A stretch of 51,994 nucleotides of DNA from NCBI RefSeq assembly GCF_012911925.1, contig NZ_JAAXKY010000035.1, positions 1 to 51,994 of the forward strand, read 5' to 3'. This DNA comes from Pseudonocardia xinjiangensis (GTDB lineage: Bacteria > Actinomycetota > Actinomycetes > Mycobacteriales > Pseudonocardiaceae). The translations under genes and the position numbers were made by a program. Positions 32,759-40,291 of the stretch are shown here, piece by piece (within the stretch, counting starts at the first letter, position 1; the number at the start of each line of letters is the position of its first letter). A model generated the notes under the pieces. The model was not told where the DNA came from. It searched no databases and saw nothing but the letters and a program-made list of their open reading frames with translations.

Positions 32759-33661
32759 TCAGGTGACCTGCCCGGCGAGCGGCTGGGCGGTGGCGGGCGC
32801 ATTGTCGAGGAACGCCTGCAGGAACCGCAGGGACGCGCCCAGACGTTCCCGCTGGTCCGCCACCCCCGGGTGGTTGTCGAGGCCCTCCACCGAGAGCCGG
32901 TAGGGCTCGGCGCGGTCGCCCTGCGCCACCAGCACGCCCATCAGCGAGGTCAGGTCGGCCACGCCCTCGCCCGGATAGCACCACTGCACGTCGAACCCGC
33001 GGCGGTGGAACCGGTCCTCGACGTAGCGGGACTCGATGCGGAAGTCCTTGGCGTGACCCGCGGTCGCGAGCGGGGCGAGCCTGCTGATCACGGTCAGCGG
33101 GTCCTGCAGCGAGGAGATCGGGTTGATCAGGTCGAGGAAGACGGCGACTCGGTCGCTGCCGACCTCGTCGATGATCTGCACGTACTCGTCGGCCGTGAAG
33201 TCCGAGTGGTTCTCTAGCAGGATCTGCACGTCACCCGGGACCTCGGCGACGGCGCGGCGCAGCGCGTCGATGAGGTAGCGCTGCTCCACCGCGATGCGCT
33301 CGGGGAAGGCCAGCAGCTCATTGCGGTAGAAGCCCGAGGAGACGCGCGCGAACGGGCTGCCGATCGCCTCGGCCAGCGCGGCCCAGCGCCGGATGCGCTG
33401 GACACCCGACTCCACGGTGTCGCCGTTGCCCGCGCGCCCCACGACGTCACCGGAGAGCGTGATCCCGAGCCCCAGCTCGCCGGCGAGGCTGCGCAGCGAC
33501 TCCAGGCCGCCCGCCTCCCGGTCACGGACATGGACGGCGTTGAGCTGCACGAACGCCGCGCCCAGGTCCGCGACCTCGCGCATGACGTCCTCGAGCGAGA
33601 TCTCCCCGGTGGCGAGGCGGCAGTGGTAGGAGAGCGTGTCCACGCCCAGAACGATGTGCAC
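32759..33661 (-). CDS. Xylose-isomerase-like TIM-barrel protein (sugar phosphate isomerase/epimerase family)
   Basis: 300 residues. AP-endonuclease-2/IolE-type barrel: IVLGVDTLSYHCRLATG, LGAAFVQLNAVHV, VQILLENHSDFTADEYV (metal-binding Glu and His region), VAVFLDLINPISSL, TAGHAKDFRIESR and WCYPGEGVAD. These enzymes isomerise, epimerise or cleave small hydroxyketones or polyols using a divalent metal. The substrate in this cluster is unknown. Confidence 0.83.
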   Translation of the reverse strand: MHIVLGVDTLSYHCRLATGEISLEDVMREVADLGAAFVQLNAVHVRDREAGGLESLRSLAGELGLGITLSGDVVGRAGNGDTVESGVQRIRRWAALAEAIGSPFARVSSGFYRNELLAFPERIAVEQRYLIDALRRAVAEVPGDVQILLENHSDFTADEYVQIIDEVGSDRVAVFLDLINPISSLQDPLTVISRLAPLATAGHAKDFRIESRYVEDRFHRRGFDVQWCYPGEGVADLTSLMGVLVAQGDRAEPYRLSVEGLDNHPGVADQRERLGASLRFLQAFLDNAPATAQPLAGQVT

Positions 33662-33725
33662 GGCCGGTGGTCCCTTCTTCAGGCGTTGCGCTGCGGTCGG
33701 TCCGATGCGGGGAGCGGCGGATGTG

Positions 33726-34763
33726 TCAGGGGCCCAGCACCCACTGCCGCAGCGAGGCCGCGATCCGGTCGCTGCCCGGCAGGAGCTCCGCGACGAGGCT
33801 CGGCGCGGCCGGTACCCGGGTGTCGGGCAGGCCCAGGCGCAGCGCCGGGCTGCGCAGCGGCACGCCCGCCCCCGCCACCCGGGCCACCACCTCGGCGCCG
33901 AACCCGCCCGTCACGTTCGCCTCGTGCAGGACCGCGAGCCGCCCGGTGCGCCGGACCCGCTCGATCACCTCGTCGGTCGGGAACGGGTTGAGCCACGGCA
34001 GCTCCAGCACCTCCAGCGACACACCCTGCTCCGCGAGTGCCGCGGCGGCCTCGAGCGCCCGGGCGGTGAACGCCCCCCAGGTGACCACCGTGGCGTCCGA
34101 CCCCTCGCGGCGCACCCGCAGGCCGCCCGGCTGCTGCACCGGACCGCCGAGCACGACGTCCTGCTTCGCGGCGTTGTAGAGCGTGCGGTTCTCGATCACG
34201 ATCGTCGGGTCGTCGCTGTACACGGCCGCCACCAGCAGGTCGTACGCGTCCTGCGCGGTCCACGGCATGCACACCCGCAGGCCCGGCACGTGCAGGAAGA
34301 ACGCCTCCAGGCTCTGGCTGTGCTGCGCGCACGCCCCCGGCGCCGAGCCCTGCTGGGTCCGGATCACCACGGGCGCCCGCAGCTGTCCGCGGCTGACGTA
34401 GTGCACGTTGGCCAGCTGGTTGACGATCTGGTCGAACGCCACGAGCGAGAAGTCGACCCACATGATCTCGACGATCGGGCGGCGGCCGAGCATGGCCGCG
34501 CCCACGGCCGACCCGAGGATCGCCGACTCGCTGATCGGAGTGTCGAAGACCCGCTCCCCGAACTCGCGCCGCAGCCCGCGGGTGACCCCGAAGACGCCGC
34601 CCGGCTTGGCGACGTCCTCGCCGTAGAGCAGCGTGTCCGGCAGCTCGGCGAGGCAGCGGCGCAGTGCGGCGTTGACCGCCTGCCCGTAGGTGAGCTGGGA
34701 GGTCGTGGTCGCCGGGGTGGTGGTCGCGGACGGCGTCTCGGAGATCGAGGTCGTCTCAGACAT
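33726..34763 (-). CDS. Thiamine-diphosphate 2-oxoacid dehydrogenase/acetoin dehydrogenase E1, beta subunit
   Basis: 345 residues from ATG at 34763. After a Ser/Thr-rich N-terminus, SQLTYGQAVNAALRRCL, YGEDVAKPGGVFGVTRGL, DTPISESAILGSAVGAAM, EIMWVDFSLVAFDQIVNQ and VVIRTQQGSAPGACAQHSQS are typical E1 beta motifs, with the ThDP-activating glutamate in the ISES region. It overlaps the alpha-subunit stop by eight bases. Closest in pattern to AcoB-type and branched-chain E1 beta. No E2 or E3 gene occurs in the cluster. Confidence 0.9.
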   Translation of the reverse strand: MSETTSISETPSATTTPATTTSQLTYGQAVNAALRRCLAELPDTLLYGEDVAKPGGVFGVTRGLRREFGERVFDTPISESAILGSAVGAAMLGRRPIVEIMWVDFSLVAFDQIVNQLANVHYVSRGQLRAPVVIRTQQGSAPGACAQHSQSLEAFFLHVPGLRVCMPWTAQDAYDLLVAAVYSDDPTIVIENRTLYNAAKQDVVLGGPVQQPGGLRVRREGSDATVVTWGAFTARALEAAAALAEQGVSLEVLELPWLNPFPTDEVIERVRRTGRLAVLHEANVTGGFGAEVVARVAGAGVPLRSPALRLGLPDTRVPAAPSLVAELLPGSDRIAASLRQWVLGP

Positions 34764-35742
34764 AGAGGTGGTCCTTCGCAGTCGCCGGGTCGGCCAGCGG
34801 GGCGGCGAGCGCCTCGGCCGCCGCCTGCTCCGTCTCCGCGCGAGCGTCGTGCTCCGCGCGCTCGATCTCGGCGTCCGGCGCGCCGGCGGCCCGCAGCTGC
34901 GCCGCCAGCCGGACGGTGGGCTCGAGCCTGCGGGCCTCATCGAGCTCACCGGGCCTGCGGTACTGCTCGGCGTCGCCGATGTAGTGCCCGACGAGCCGCG
35001 CGGTCATCGCCTCGACCAGTGTCGGGCCCCCGCCCTCGCGGGCCCGCCGGACGGCGGCACCGAGCCGGTCGCGCACGATCGCGGGGTCGTTGCCGTCGAT
35101 CCGCTCGCCCGGGATGCCGTAGGCGGCGGCCCGACGGTGCAGGTGGGGGTCGCGCACCATCTCGTCGATCGGGGTGAGCTCGGACCAAGTGTTGTTCTCG
35201 CAGACGAACACCACCGGCAGGTTCATTGCGGCCGCAAAATTCATCGCCTCGTGCACCGCGCCCTGGTTCATCGCCCCGTCGCCGAACACCGTGATCGCCA
35301 CCCGGCCCGAGCCGTCGAAGCGGCCGGCGAGCGCGGCTCCCACCGCGATCGGCGCCCCGGCGCCCACGATGCTGTTCTCCCCGAAGAAGCGGTGCGCGGG
35401 CGCGCTGAGGTGCGCCGAGCCGCCGCGGCCGCCGTTCGTCCCGGTCGCCCGGCCGAGCACCTCGGCGAACAGCGCGGCGGGCGGCACGCCGCACGCGAGC
35501 GCCCACGAGTGGCCGCGGTAGGTGGCGAAGAGGGCGTCGTCGGGTCCGATGAGCTCCGCGGTGCCGACCGCAACGGCCTCCTGGCCGATCCCGAGGTGGA
35601 TCGAGCCGACGGCGTCGCCGGCGAGCCGCAGGTCCCGCACCTTCTCCTCGAACACCCGCATCCGCCAGACCTGGTGCAGGTCGGCCAGGATCCGGGACCG
35701 GGAGCCGGTCACCCCGTCCGTGGCGCGCGTCTGGTCGCTCAT
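34756..35742 (-). CDS. Thiamine-diphosphate E1, alpha subunit (AcoA-like)
   Basis: 328 residues from ATG at 35742. Motifs: MRVFEEKVRDLRLAG, GSIHLGIGQEAVAVG, TYRGHSWALACG, GGRGGSAHLSAP and the ThDP-binding segment VFGDGAMNQGAVHEAMNFAA...NN. This is the alpha partner of the adjacent beta gene. E1 decarboxylates a 2-oxoacid or cleaves an acyloin/diketone and normally passes the acyl group to lipoyl-E2. The absence of E2/E3 here suggests either recruitment from elsewhere in the genome or a free-standing ThDP lyase. Confidence 0.91.
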   Translation of the reverse strand: MSDQTRATDGVTGSRSRILADLHQVWRMRVFEEKVRDLRLAGDAVGSIHLGIGQEAVAVGTAELIGPDDALFATYRGHSWALACGVPPAALFAEVLGRATGTNGGRGGSAHLSAPAHRFFGENSIVGAGAPIAVGAALAGRFDGSGRVAITVFGDGAMNQGAVHEAMNFAAAMNLPVVFVCENNTWSELTPIDEMVRDPHLHRRAAAYGIPGERIDGNDPAIVRDRLGAAVRRAREGGGPTLVEAMTARLVGHYIGDAEQYRRPGELDEARRLEPTVRLAAQLRAAGAPDAEIERAEHDARAETEQAAAEALAAPLADPATAKDHLYV

Positions 35743-35759
35743 CGTTCGCTCCGTCCGTC

Positions 35760-36566
35760 TCAGCCGACGGCGAGGCGCTGGCCGCCGTCGACGGCCAGCG
35801 CGACACCGGTGATGAACGAGGCCTCGTCCGAGGCCAGGAACAGCGCGGCACGGGCGACGTCCCACGCCGTGCCCATCGTGTTGCGCAGCGGCACGTGCGC
35901 GTTGCGCTCGGCGATCACCTGCTCCCGGGTGACGCCGCCGCGCCCGACCCGGTTCTCGATCGCCATCGGCGTGTCCATCAGGCCGGGCAGGATCGCGTTG
36001 GCGCGGATGCCGTGGGCCGCATTGGTGATCGCGATGTGCTCGGTCAGGGTGACGACGCCCGCCTTGGACGTCCGGTAGGCGACGTACGGGTAGTTGATGT
36101 CCGCGGCGATCGAGGAGATGTTCGTGATCACGCCGCCGCCCTGCTCACGCATCACGGGGATCGCGTGCTTGCAGGTGAGAACCATGCCCTGCAGGTTGAT
36201 CGCCGTGATGCGGGCGAACGCGTCGGCCTCGATCTCGGTGATCGGGGCGTCCCCTCCGGCGATGCTCACCCCGACGTTGTTGTGCAGGATGTCGATCCGG
36301 CCCCACCGTTCGAGGCAGGCCGCGGTCATCGCGGCGATGGCGTCCTCGTCGGTGACGTCCGCCCGCACGGCCACCGCCTCGCCGCCCTCGGCCGCGATCT
36401 CCGTGACGGTCTCCTCCGCGGCAGCCAGGTCGCGGTCGGCCGCGAGCACCCTGGCCCCCTCCCTGGCGAGCAGTACCGCGGTGGCGCGCCCGTTGCCCGC
36501 GGTCAGGCCGGGGGTCTGCCCCGCGCCGACCACGATCGCCACCTTGCCCGCAACACGCTGACCCAT
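35760..36566 (-). CDS. Short-chain dehydrogenase/reductase
   Basis: 268 residues. The cofactor loop is extended (VVGAGQTPGLTAGNGRAT) and the catalytic Ser is in ITNISSIAAD, Tyr/Lys in VAYRTSKAGVV; NNVG is present. Complete, NAD(P)-dependent. It shares the extended glycine loop and a MDTPM / YTPM-type region with the SDR at 29119-29907. It sits 17 bases upstream of the E1 alpha gene in the same direction, so it may prepare an oxo substrate for E1. Confidence 0.9.
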   Translation of the reverse strand: MGQRVAGKVAIVVGAGQTPGLTAGNGRATAVLLAREGARVLAADRDLAAAEETVTEIAAEGGEAVAVRADVTDEDAIAAMTAACLERWGRIDILHNNVGVSIAGGDAPITEIEADAFARITAINLQGMVLTCKHAIPVMREQGGGVITNISSIAADINYPYVAYRTSKAGVVTLTEHIAITNAAHGIRANAILPGLMDTPMAIENRVGRGGVTREQVIAERNAHVPLRNTMGTAWDVARAALFLASDEASFITGVALAVDGGQRLAVG

Positions 36567-36593
36567 GCCTCGACCCCTTCGTCGAACTCTCGC

Positions 36594-37112
36594 CTAGCGC
36601 ATGAACTCCTCGACCCGCTCGGCGCCGAGGCCGACCGCCGCGTAGTGCCGCCGCGCGTTCTCGATCTTGGTGAAGACGTCCTCGTACCCGGTGGCCGCGC
36701 CGTCGGGGTCGACGTAGACGTAGGTGCCCGTCACGTGGAAGAGCGTGACCATCTCCGCGACGCCGTCGGGCACGACGAGCGTGTGGGTCTCCCCCGGCGG
36801 CTCGAAGGCGTAGCTGCCCTCGGTCGCCTCCCAGTCGTGCTCCAGGTAGTGCCAGCGCCCGCGGAGGGTGAACGCGTGCACCGGTCCCGCATGGCGGTGC
36901 CGGGAGAGCACGCCGCTGCGGCGCACCCGCAGCAGGTTCACGAAGTAGCCCTGGCTCGGCGTGAGCAACAGCGGCCGGAACGCGACGTCGGGCGCCTGTG
37001 GCACCCACAGCCGCTCGTCGCCGTCGAGGTCGAGCGCACCGGGAATGACCAGGTCGGACACCATGCCGGGCGGCTGCGAGCCGCGGAAGGGAACGAGAGC
37101 GTCCTCGCTCAT
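36594..37112 (-). CDS. Cupin-fold protein (2,4'-dihydroxyacetophenone dioxygenase-like)
   Basis: 172 residues. Cupin metal motifs: RHRHAGPVHAFTLRGRWHY and YAFEPPGETHTLVVP. The sequence order with the later TGTYVYVDPDGAATGYEDVF segment resembles the 2,4'-dihydroxyacetophenone dioxygenase/ChrR-like group, which cleaves a C-C bond or senses. ATG at 37112 is used because GAGGTGGG lies five to seven bases upstream; GTG at 37121 is an alternative. First gene of the minus-strand cluster, divergent from the CMD-family gene. Confidence 0.8.
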   Translation of the reverse strand: MSEDALVPFRGSQPPGMVSDLVIPGALDLDGDERLWVPQAPDVAFRPLLLTPSQGYFVNLLRVRRSGVLSRHRHAGPVHAFTLRGRWHYLEHDWEATEGSYAFEPPGETHTLVVPDGVAEMVTLFHVTGTYVYVDPDGAATGYEDVFTKIENARRHYAAVGLGAERVEEFMR

Positions 37113-37127
37113 CACGCCCACCTCGAT

Positions 37128-37170
37128 TTCATATTATGAATCGTTGCGGCATTACCTGAACGACGGTAAT
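37128..37170. promoter_or_regulatory. Two inverted repeats between divergent cupin and CMD genes
   Basis: TTCATA T TATGAA (37128-37140) is a perfect 6-1-6 repeat in an AT-rich patch, and ATTACC-N8-GGTAAT (37151-37156, 37165-37170) is a second. Both lie 16-60 bases from the cupin start, where the regulator of the large catabolic cluster (probably the IclR at 28258) would bind. Confidence 0.5.
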
Positions 37171-37251
37171 CATGGGACGCGCATCGCGTCAACATCCCGA
37201 CCGCACCGCGCACCCGAGTACCTCGCTCACGAACGATGGAGTTCCGCGCCC

Positions 37252-37836
37252 ATGGCTCTCGTGCCCTACCTGTCGGAGTCCGACCTCGCCGAGGAGGACC
37301 GGCCCCTGCTGGCCCGCCCGATCAACCTGTTCCGCGCGCTCGCGAACTCGCCCGACGCGCTGCGCACCCACGCGGAGTTCGGCGAGTGGATCCGCCACCG
37401 CTGCGAGCTCGACCCGCGGCTGCGCGAGCTCGCGATCCTGCAGGTCGGCTACCTCACCGCCAGCCCCTACGAGTGGAGCCACCACATCAAGATCGGGCAC
37501 GACTTCGGGGTGTCCGACGACGACGTCACCGCGCTCATCGCCGCCACCGCCGGCCGGGAGCACGGGTTCGGCGAGGTGGAGACGGCCGTGCTGGCCGCGG
37601 CGAGGGAGATCACCGCGGACACCCGGATGACCGACGAGACCTGGGCCGTCCTGCTCGGCCACCTCGGCCGGGCCCGCCTGGTCGACCTCGTCATCGTCAT
37701 CTCCTTCTACAACGCGGTGATCCGCATCCTCGCCACCCTGCAGATCGACGTGGAGCCCGACTACGAGCGCTACCTCGAGGCGTTCCCGCTGGCCGAGCAG
37801 ACGCCCGGCCCTGAGACGGCCAGGAGACGGGGGTAG
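37252..37836 (+). CDS. Carboxymuconolactone decarboxylase (CMD/AhpD)-family protein
   Basis: 194 residues from ATG at 37252. CMD core: LFRALANSPDALRTHAEFG, RLRELAILQVGYLTASPYEWSHH and RARLVDLVIVISFYNAV. The region that in AhpD carries CxxC instead reads SPYEWSHH, as in the CMD subgroup, so it is not a peroxidase with the CxxC pair. It could decarboxylate a lactone or be an uncharacterised CMD-like enzyme. Divergent from the cupin-led cluster, and probably regulated with it; a hairpin follows the gene. Confidence 0.86.
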   Translation: MALVPYLSESDLAEEDRPLLARPINLFRALANSPDALRTHAEFGEWIRHRCELDPRLRELAILQVGYLTASPYEWSHHIKIGHDFGVSDDDVTALIAATAGREHGFGEVETAVLAAAREITADTRMTDETWAVLLGHLGRARLVDLVIVISFYNAVIRILATLQIDVEPDYERYLEAFPLAEQTPGPETARRRG

Positions 37837-37844
37837 GCGCGCTC

Positions 37845-37869
37845 CCGGTGGTCACCGCGTGGCCACCGG
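37845..37869 (+). terminator. Hairpin downstream of the CMD gene
   Basis: CCGGTGG (37845-37851) and CCACCGG (37863-37869) form a 7-base stem around an 11-base loop, nine bases after the CMD stop. It separates this gene from the pump gene that has its own promoter. Confidence 0.5.
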
Positions 37870-37887
37870 CACGACCTTGCCGGTTCT

Positions 37888-37916
37888 TTGCTTGCTTAGC
37901 ATCAAGCAATTAATAT
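37888..37916 (+). promoter_or_regulatory. Sigma-70-like promoter giving a leaderless mRNA, overlapped by an operator-like repeat
   Basis: TTGCTT (37888-37893), a spacer of 17 bases and TAATAT (37911-37916) are a close -35/-10 match. The pump's ATG is at 37925, eight bases after the -10, so transcription should start at or next to it; there is no Shine-Dalgarno between. A repeat TTGCTT-N6-AAGCAA (37892-37897, 37904-37909) fills the spacer and is a natural repressor site. Confidence 0.68.
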
Positions 37917-37924
37917 TGCGTTCC

Positions 37925-39340
37925 ATGCTGCGCTCCCGCCCCGCCACCGCTTCGATCGATCGGGATCGACGAGGGGACGACGAGCCCCTCCCCCGCCGGT
38001 GGACCGTGTTCACCGTGATCGCGATCGCCCTGCTCATGGCGTCGATCGACCAGACGTCGGTGGCCACGGCGCTCCCCGCGATCCAGAAGGACCTCGGCGG
38101 CTCGCTCGCGTGGAGCAGCTGGACGATCACCGTCTACGCGCTCGGCCAGATCATGTCCATGCCGATCGCCGGCAAGCTCAGCGACCAGTTCGGCCGCAAG
38201 ACGATCTTCCTGGTCGCCATCACGATGTTCACCCTGACGTCGCTGTGCGCGGGGATGGCGGGCGACATCGCCACCCTCATCGTCGTGCGGGTGTTCCAGG
38301 GCCTGGCCGCCGGGGCGATCGTGCCGTCGGCAACGGGCATCGTCGCCGACCAGTTCGGGCGCGATCGCGACCGGGCGATCGGCCTGTTCACCAGCATCTT
38401 CCCGATCGGCGCGATCATCGGGCCCGTGGTCGGCGGCGTGCTCGTCACCTACACGTCCTGGCGGGCGATCTTCCTGATCAACCTCCCGCTGGGCGTGCTG
38501 CTGGTGGTGCTGGTGGCCGTCCTGATCCGCAGGACACCGCGCACCACGGCCGCCCCCATCGACCTGCGGGGGATCGCCCTGCTCTGCGGGCTGCTGCTCT
38601 CCACCATGACCGCGATCACCGCGCTCGGCACCCCCGGCAACCTGCGGCTGCAGCTCACCGCGGCCGGGGTGGCCGGCGCCGTGGCAGCCGTGCTCTGCTG
38701 GCGGTTCCTGCGGCACGCCCGCCGCGACCCTGCGGCCGTCGTGCCGATGCGGCTCCTGCGCGGCCGCACCTTCGGAACGATGAACACGGTCAACGTGATG
38801 TTCGGCGCGGCGGCCCTCGGCTTCGGCACGCTGGTGCCGATCTACGCGGAGAACCGCTACGGCATCGCCCCGCTCGCCGCGGGGGGCCTGCTCGCGATCC
38901 GGGCGGTCGGGATGATCAGCCTCTCTGGCCTGTCGGTGTTCCTGCTGCGCCGCACCGGGCACCGGATCCTGATGGTCGCCGGCTTCGCCGTGATGACCGT
39001 GGGGATGGTGATGCTGGCGCTACCGCCGCAGGGCCTCTCCGTGGAGGCATGGCTGTCGCTCGCCGCCGGCATCACCGGCCTCGGGATGGGCATGGCGGCG
39101 CCTGCGAGCAACAACGCGTCGCTGCACCTCGCGCCCCGCGAGATCTCGGCGATCACCGGGCTGCGCGGGATGTTCCGCCAGTCCGGCGCGATCGTCTCGA
39201 TCTCGATCACGACGGCGCTGCTCTCGGTCAGCGCGCAGCCCGGGATCACCCAGGCCTACGTCTTCGCCGTGTTCGCCGTGATCCTGCTGGCCGCCGTGCC
39301 GCTCATCCTCTCGATGCCCGACCATCGCGGCAGCTGGTGA
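37925..39340 (+). CDS. DHA2-family (EmrB/QacA) major facilitator transporter
   Basis: 471 residues, about 14 predicted membrane helices. Motifs: LLMASIDQTSVATALPAI in helix 1, MPIAGKLSDQFGRKTIFL (motif A), RVFQGLAAGAIVPSATG and SIFPIGAIIGPVVGG (motif C) typical of proton-driven drug:H+ antiporters. It probably exports a toxic substrate or intermediate from the neighbouring catabolic genes, which is an inference. Upstream in-frame codons to 37859 lie within the promoter, so ATG 37925 is preferred. Confidence 0.91.
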   Translation: MLRSRPATASIDRDRRGDDEPLPRRWTVFTVIAIALLMASIDQTSVATALPAIQKDLGGSLAWSSWTITVYALGQIMSMPIAGKLSDQFGRKTIFLVAITMFTLTSLCAGMAGDIATLIVVRVFQGLAAGAIVPSATGIVADQFGRDRDRAIGLFTSIFPIGAIIGPVVGGVLVTYTSWRAIFLINLPLGVLLVVLVAVLIRRTPRTTAAPIDLRGIALLCGLLLSTMTAITALGTPGNLRLQLTAAGVAGAVAAVLCWRFLRHARRDPAAVVPMRLLRGRTFGTMNTVNVMFGAAALGFGTLVPIYAENRYGIAPLAAGGLLAIRAVGMISLSGLSVFLLRRTGHRILMVAGFAVMTVGMVMLALPPQGLSVEAWLSLAAGITGLGMGMAAPASNNASLHLAPREISAITGLRGMFRQSGAIVSISITTALLSVSAQPGITQAYVFAVFAVILLAAVPLILSMPDHRGSW

Positions 39341-39375
39341 GCTCGGACCCGTCTCCCCGCGGGTAACGTGCCGCC

Positions 39376-40167
39376 ATGGACTCCGTGCGCGGCGTGCTGA
39401 TCGACATCGACGGTGTGCTGACGGTCTCCTGGGAACCTCTGGACGGTGCCGTCGAGGCCGTCACCGCCATCCGGGAGGCCGGGCTGCCGCTCGCGCTGGT
39501 CACCAACACCACGTCGCGGACCAGGCGCCGGATCGCCGACACCCTCACCGGGGCCGGCTTCCCGATCGGCCCGGACGACGTGCTCACCGCACCCGCCGCC
39601 ACGGCGGCCCACCTGCGGGAGCACCGGCCCGACGCCGCGTGCCTGCTGCTGAACAGCGGGGACGTCACCGAGGACCTCGAGGGCGTGCGCCTGGTGCACG
39701 GCCCCGACGCGCGGCCCGACGTCGTCGTGGTGGGTGGGGCCGGGCCTGAGTTCGGCTACGAGGCGCTCAACGACGTGTTCGGCCACCTGCAGCGGGGCGC
39801 CGAGCTGCTCGCCATGCACCACAACCTCTTCTGGCGCACCGATGCCGGGTTGCAGCTCGACAGCGGCGCCTTCCTGCTGGGGCTGGAGCAGGCGGCAGGC
39901 ACCGAGGCGGTGGTGCTCGGCAAGCCGGCCGCGGAGTTCTTCGCCGCAGCACTGCACAGGCTGGGCATCCCCGCGGCGGCGGCGGTGATGATCGGCGACG
40001 ACGTGGAGTCCGACGTGCTCGGCGCGCAGGACCACGGCCTCACCGGCGTGCTGGTGCGCACCGGGAAGTTCCGCCCGGACGCGGAGGACGGTGTCGGCGG
40101 GCACCGCCCGCAGCACGTCGTCGACTCGATCGCCGACGTGCCCGCGCTGCTCGGCCTCGGCCGGTAG
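39376..40167 (+). CDS. HAD-IIA family phosphatase (LHPP-like)
   Basis: 263 residues. HAD motif I GVLIDIDGVLTVSWEPL, motif II LALVTNTTSRTRRRI, the C2a cap, motif III lysine in VVLGKPAAEF and motif IV MIGDDVESDVLGAQ. Relatives include NagD, phosphoglycolate phosphatase and LHPP; substrate unknown. It starts 35 bases after the pump's stop in the same direction and may share its transcript. Confidence 0.9.
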   Translation: MDSVRGVLIDIDGVLTVSWEPLDGAVEAVTAIREAGLPLALVTNTTSRTRRRIADTLTGAGFPIGPDDVLTAPAATAAHLREHRPDAACLLLNSGDVTEDLEGVRLVHGPDARPDVVVVGGAGPEFGYEALNDVFGHLQRGAELLAMHHNLFWRTDAGLQLDSGAFLLGLEQAAGTEAVVLGKPAAEFFAAALHRLGIPAAAAVMIGDDVESDVLGAQDHGLTGVLVRTGKFRPDAEDGVGGHRPQHVVDSIADVPALLGLGR

Positions 40168-40291
40168 CCGCCGGCTGGAGAACGCAGGGGCGGCCCCGAC
40201 CTCGACGTCAGAGTGGCCGCGCACCCGTCCCCACCACTCCCCCGTCGATGTCGCCGCTACAACCTGGGGCAGGCCCGGGCCGGATCGACGG

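Noticed and set aside
28258..37112. Calling the E1 alpha/beta genes acetoin dehydrogenase (acoA/acoB)
   Set aside because: No acoC, acoL or AcoR-type regulator is present; sequence motifs alone do not separate acetoin from other E1 substrates.
40168..40291. GCGGCC/GGCCGC pair as a terminator between the HAD and amidohydrolase genes
   Set aside because: The 19-base loop and the short stem are expected by chance at this GC content.
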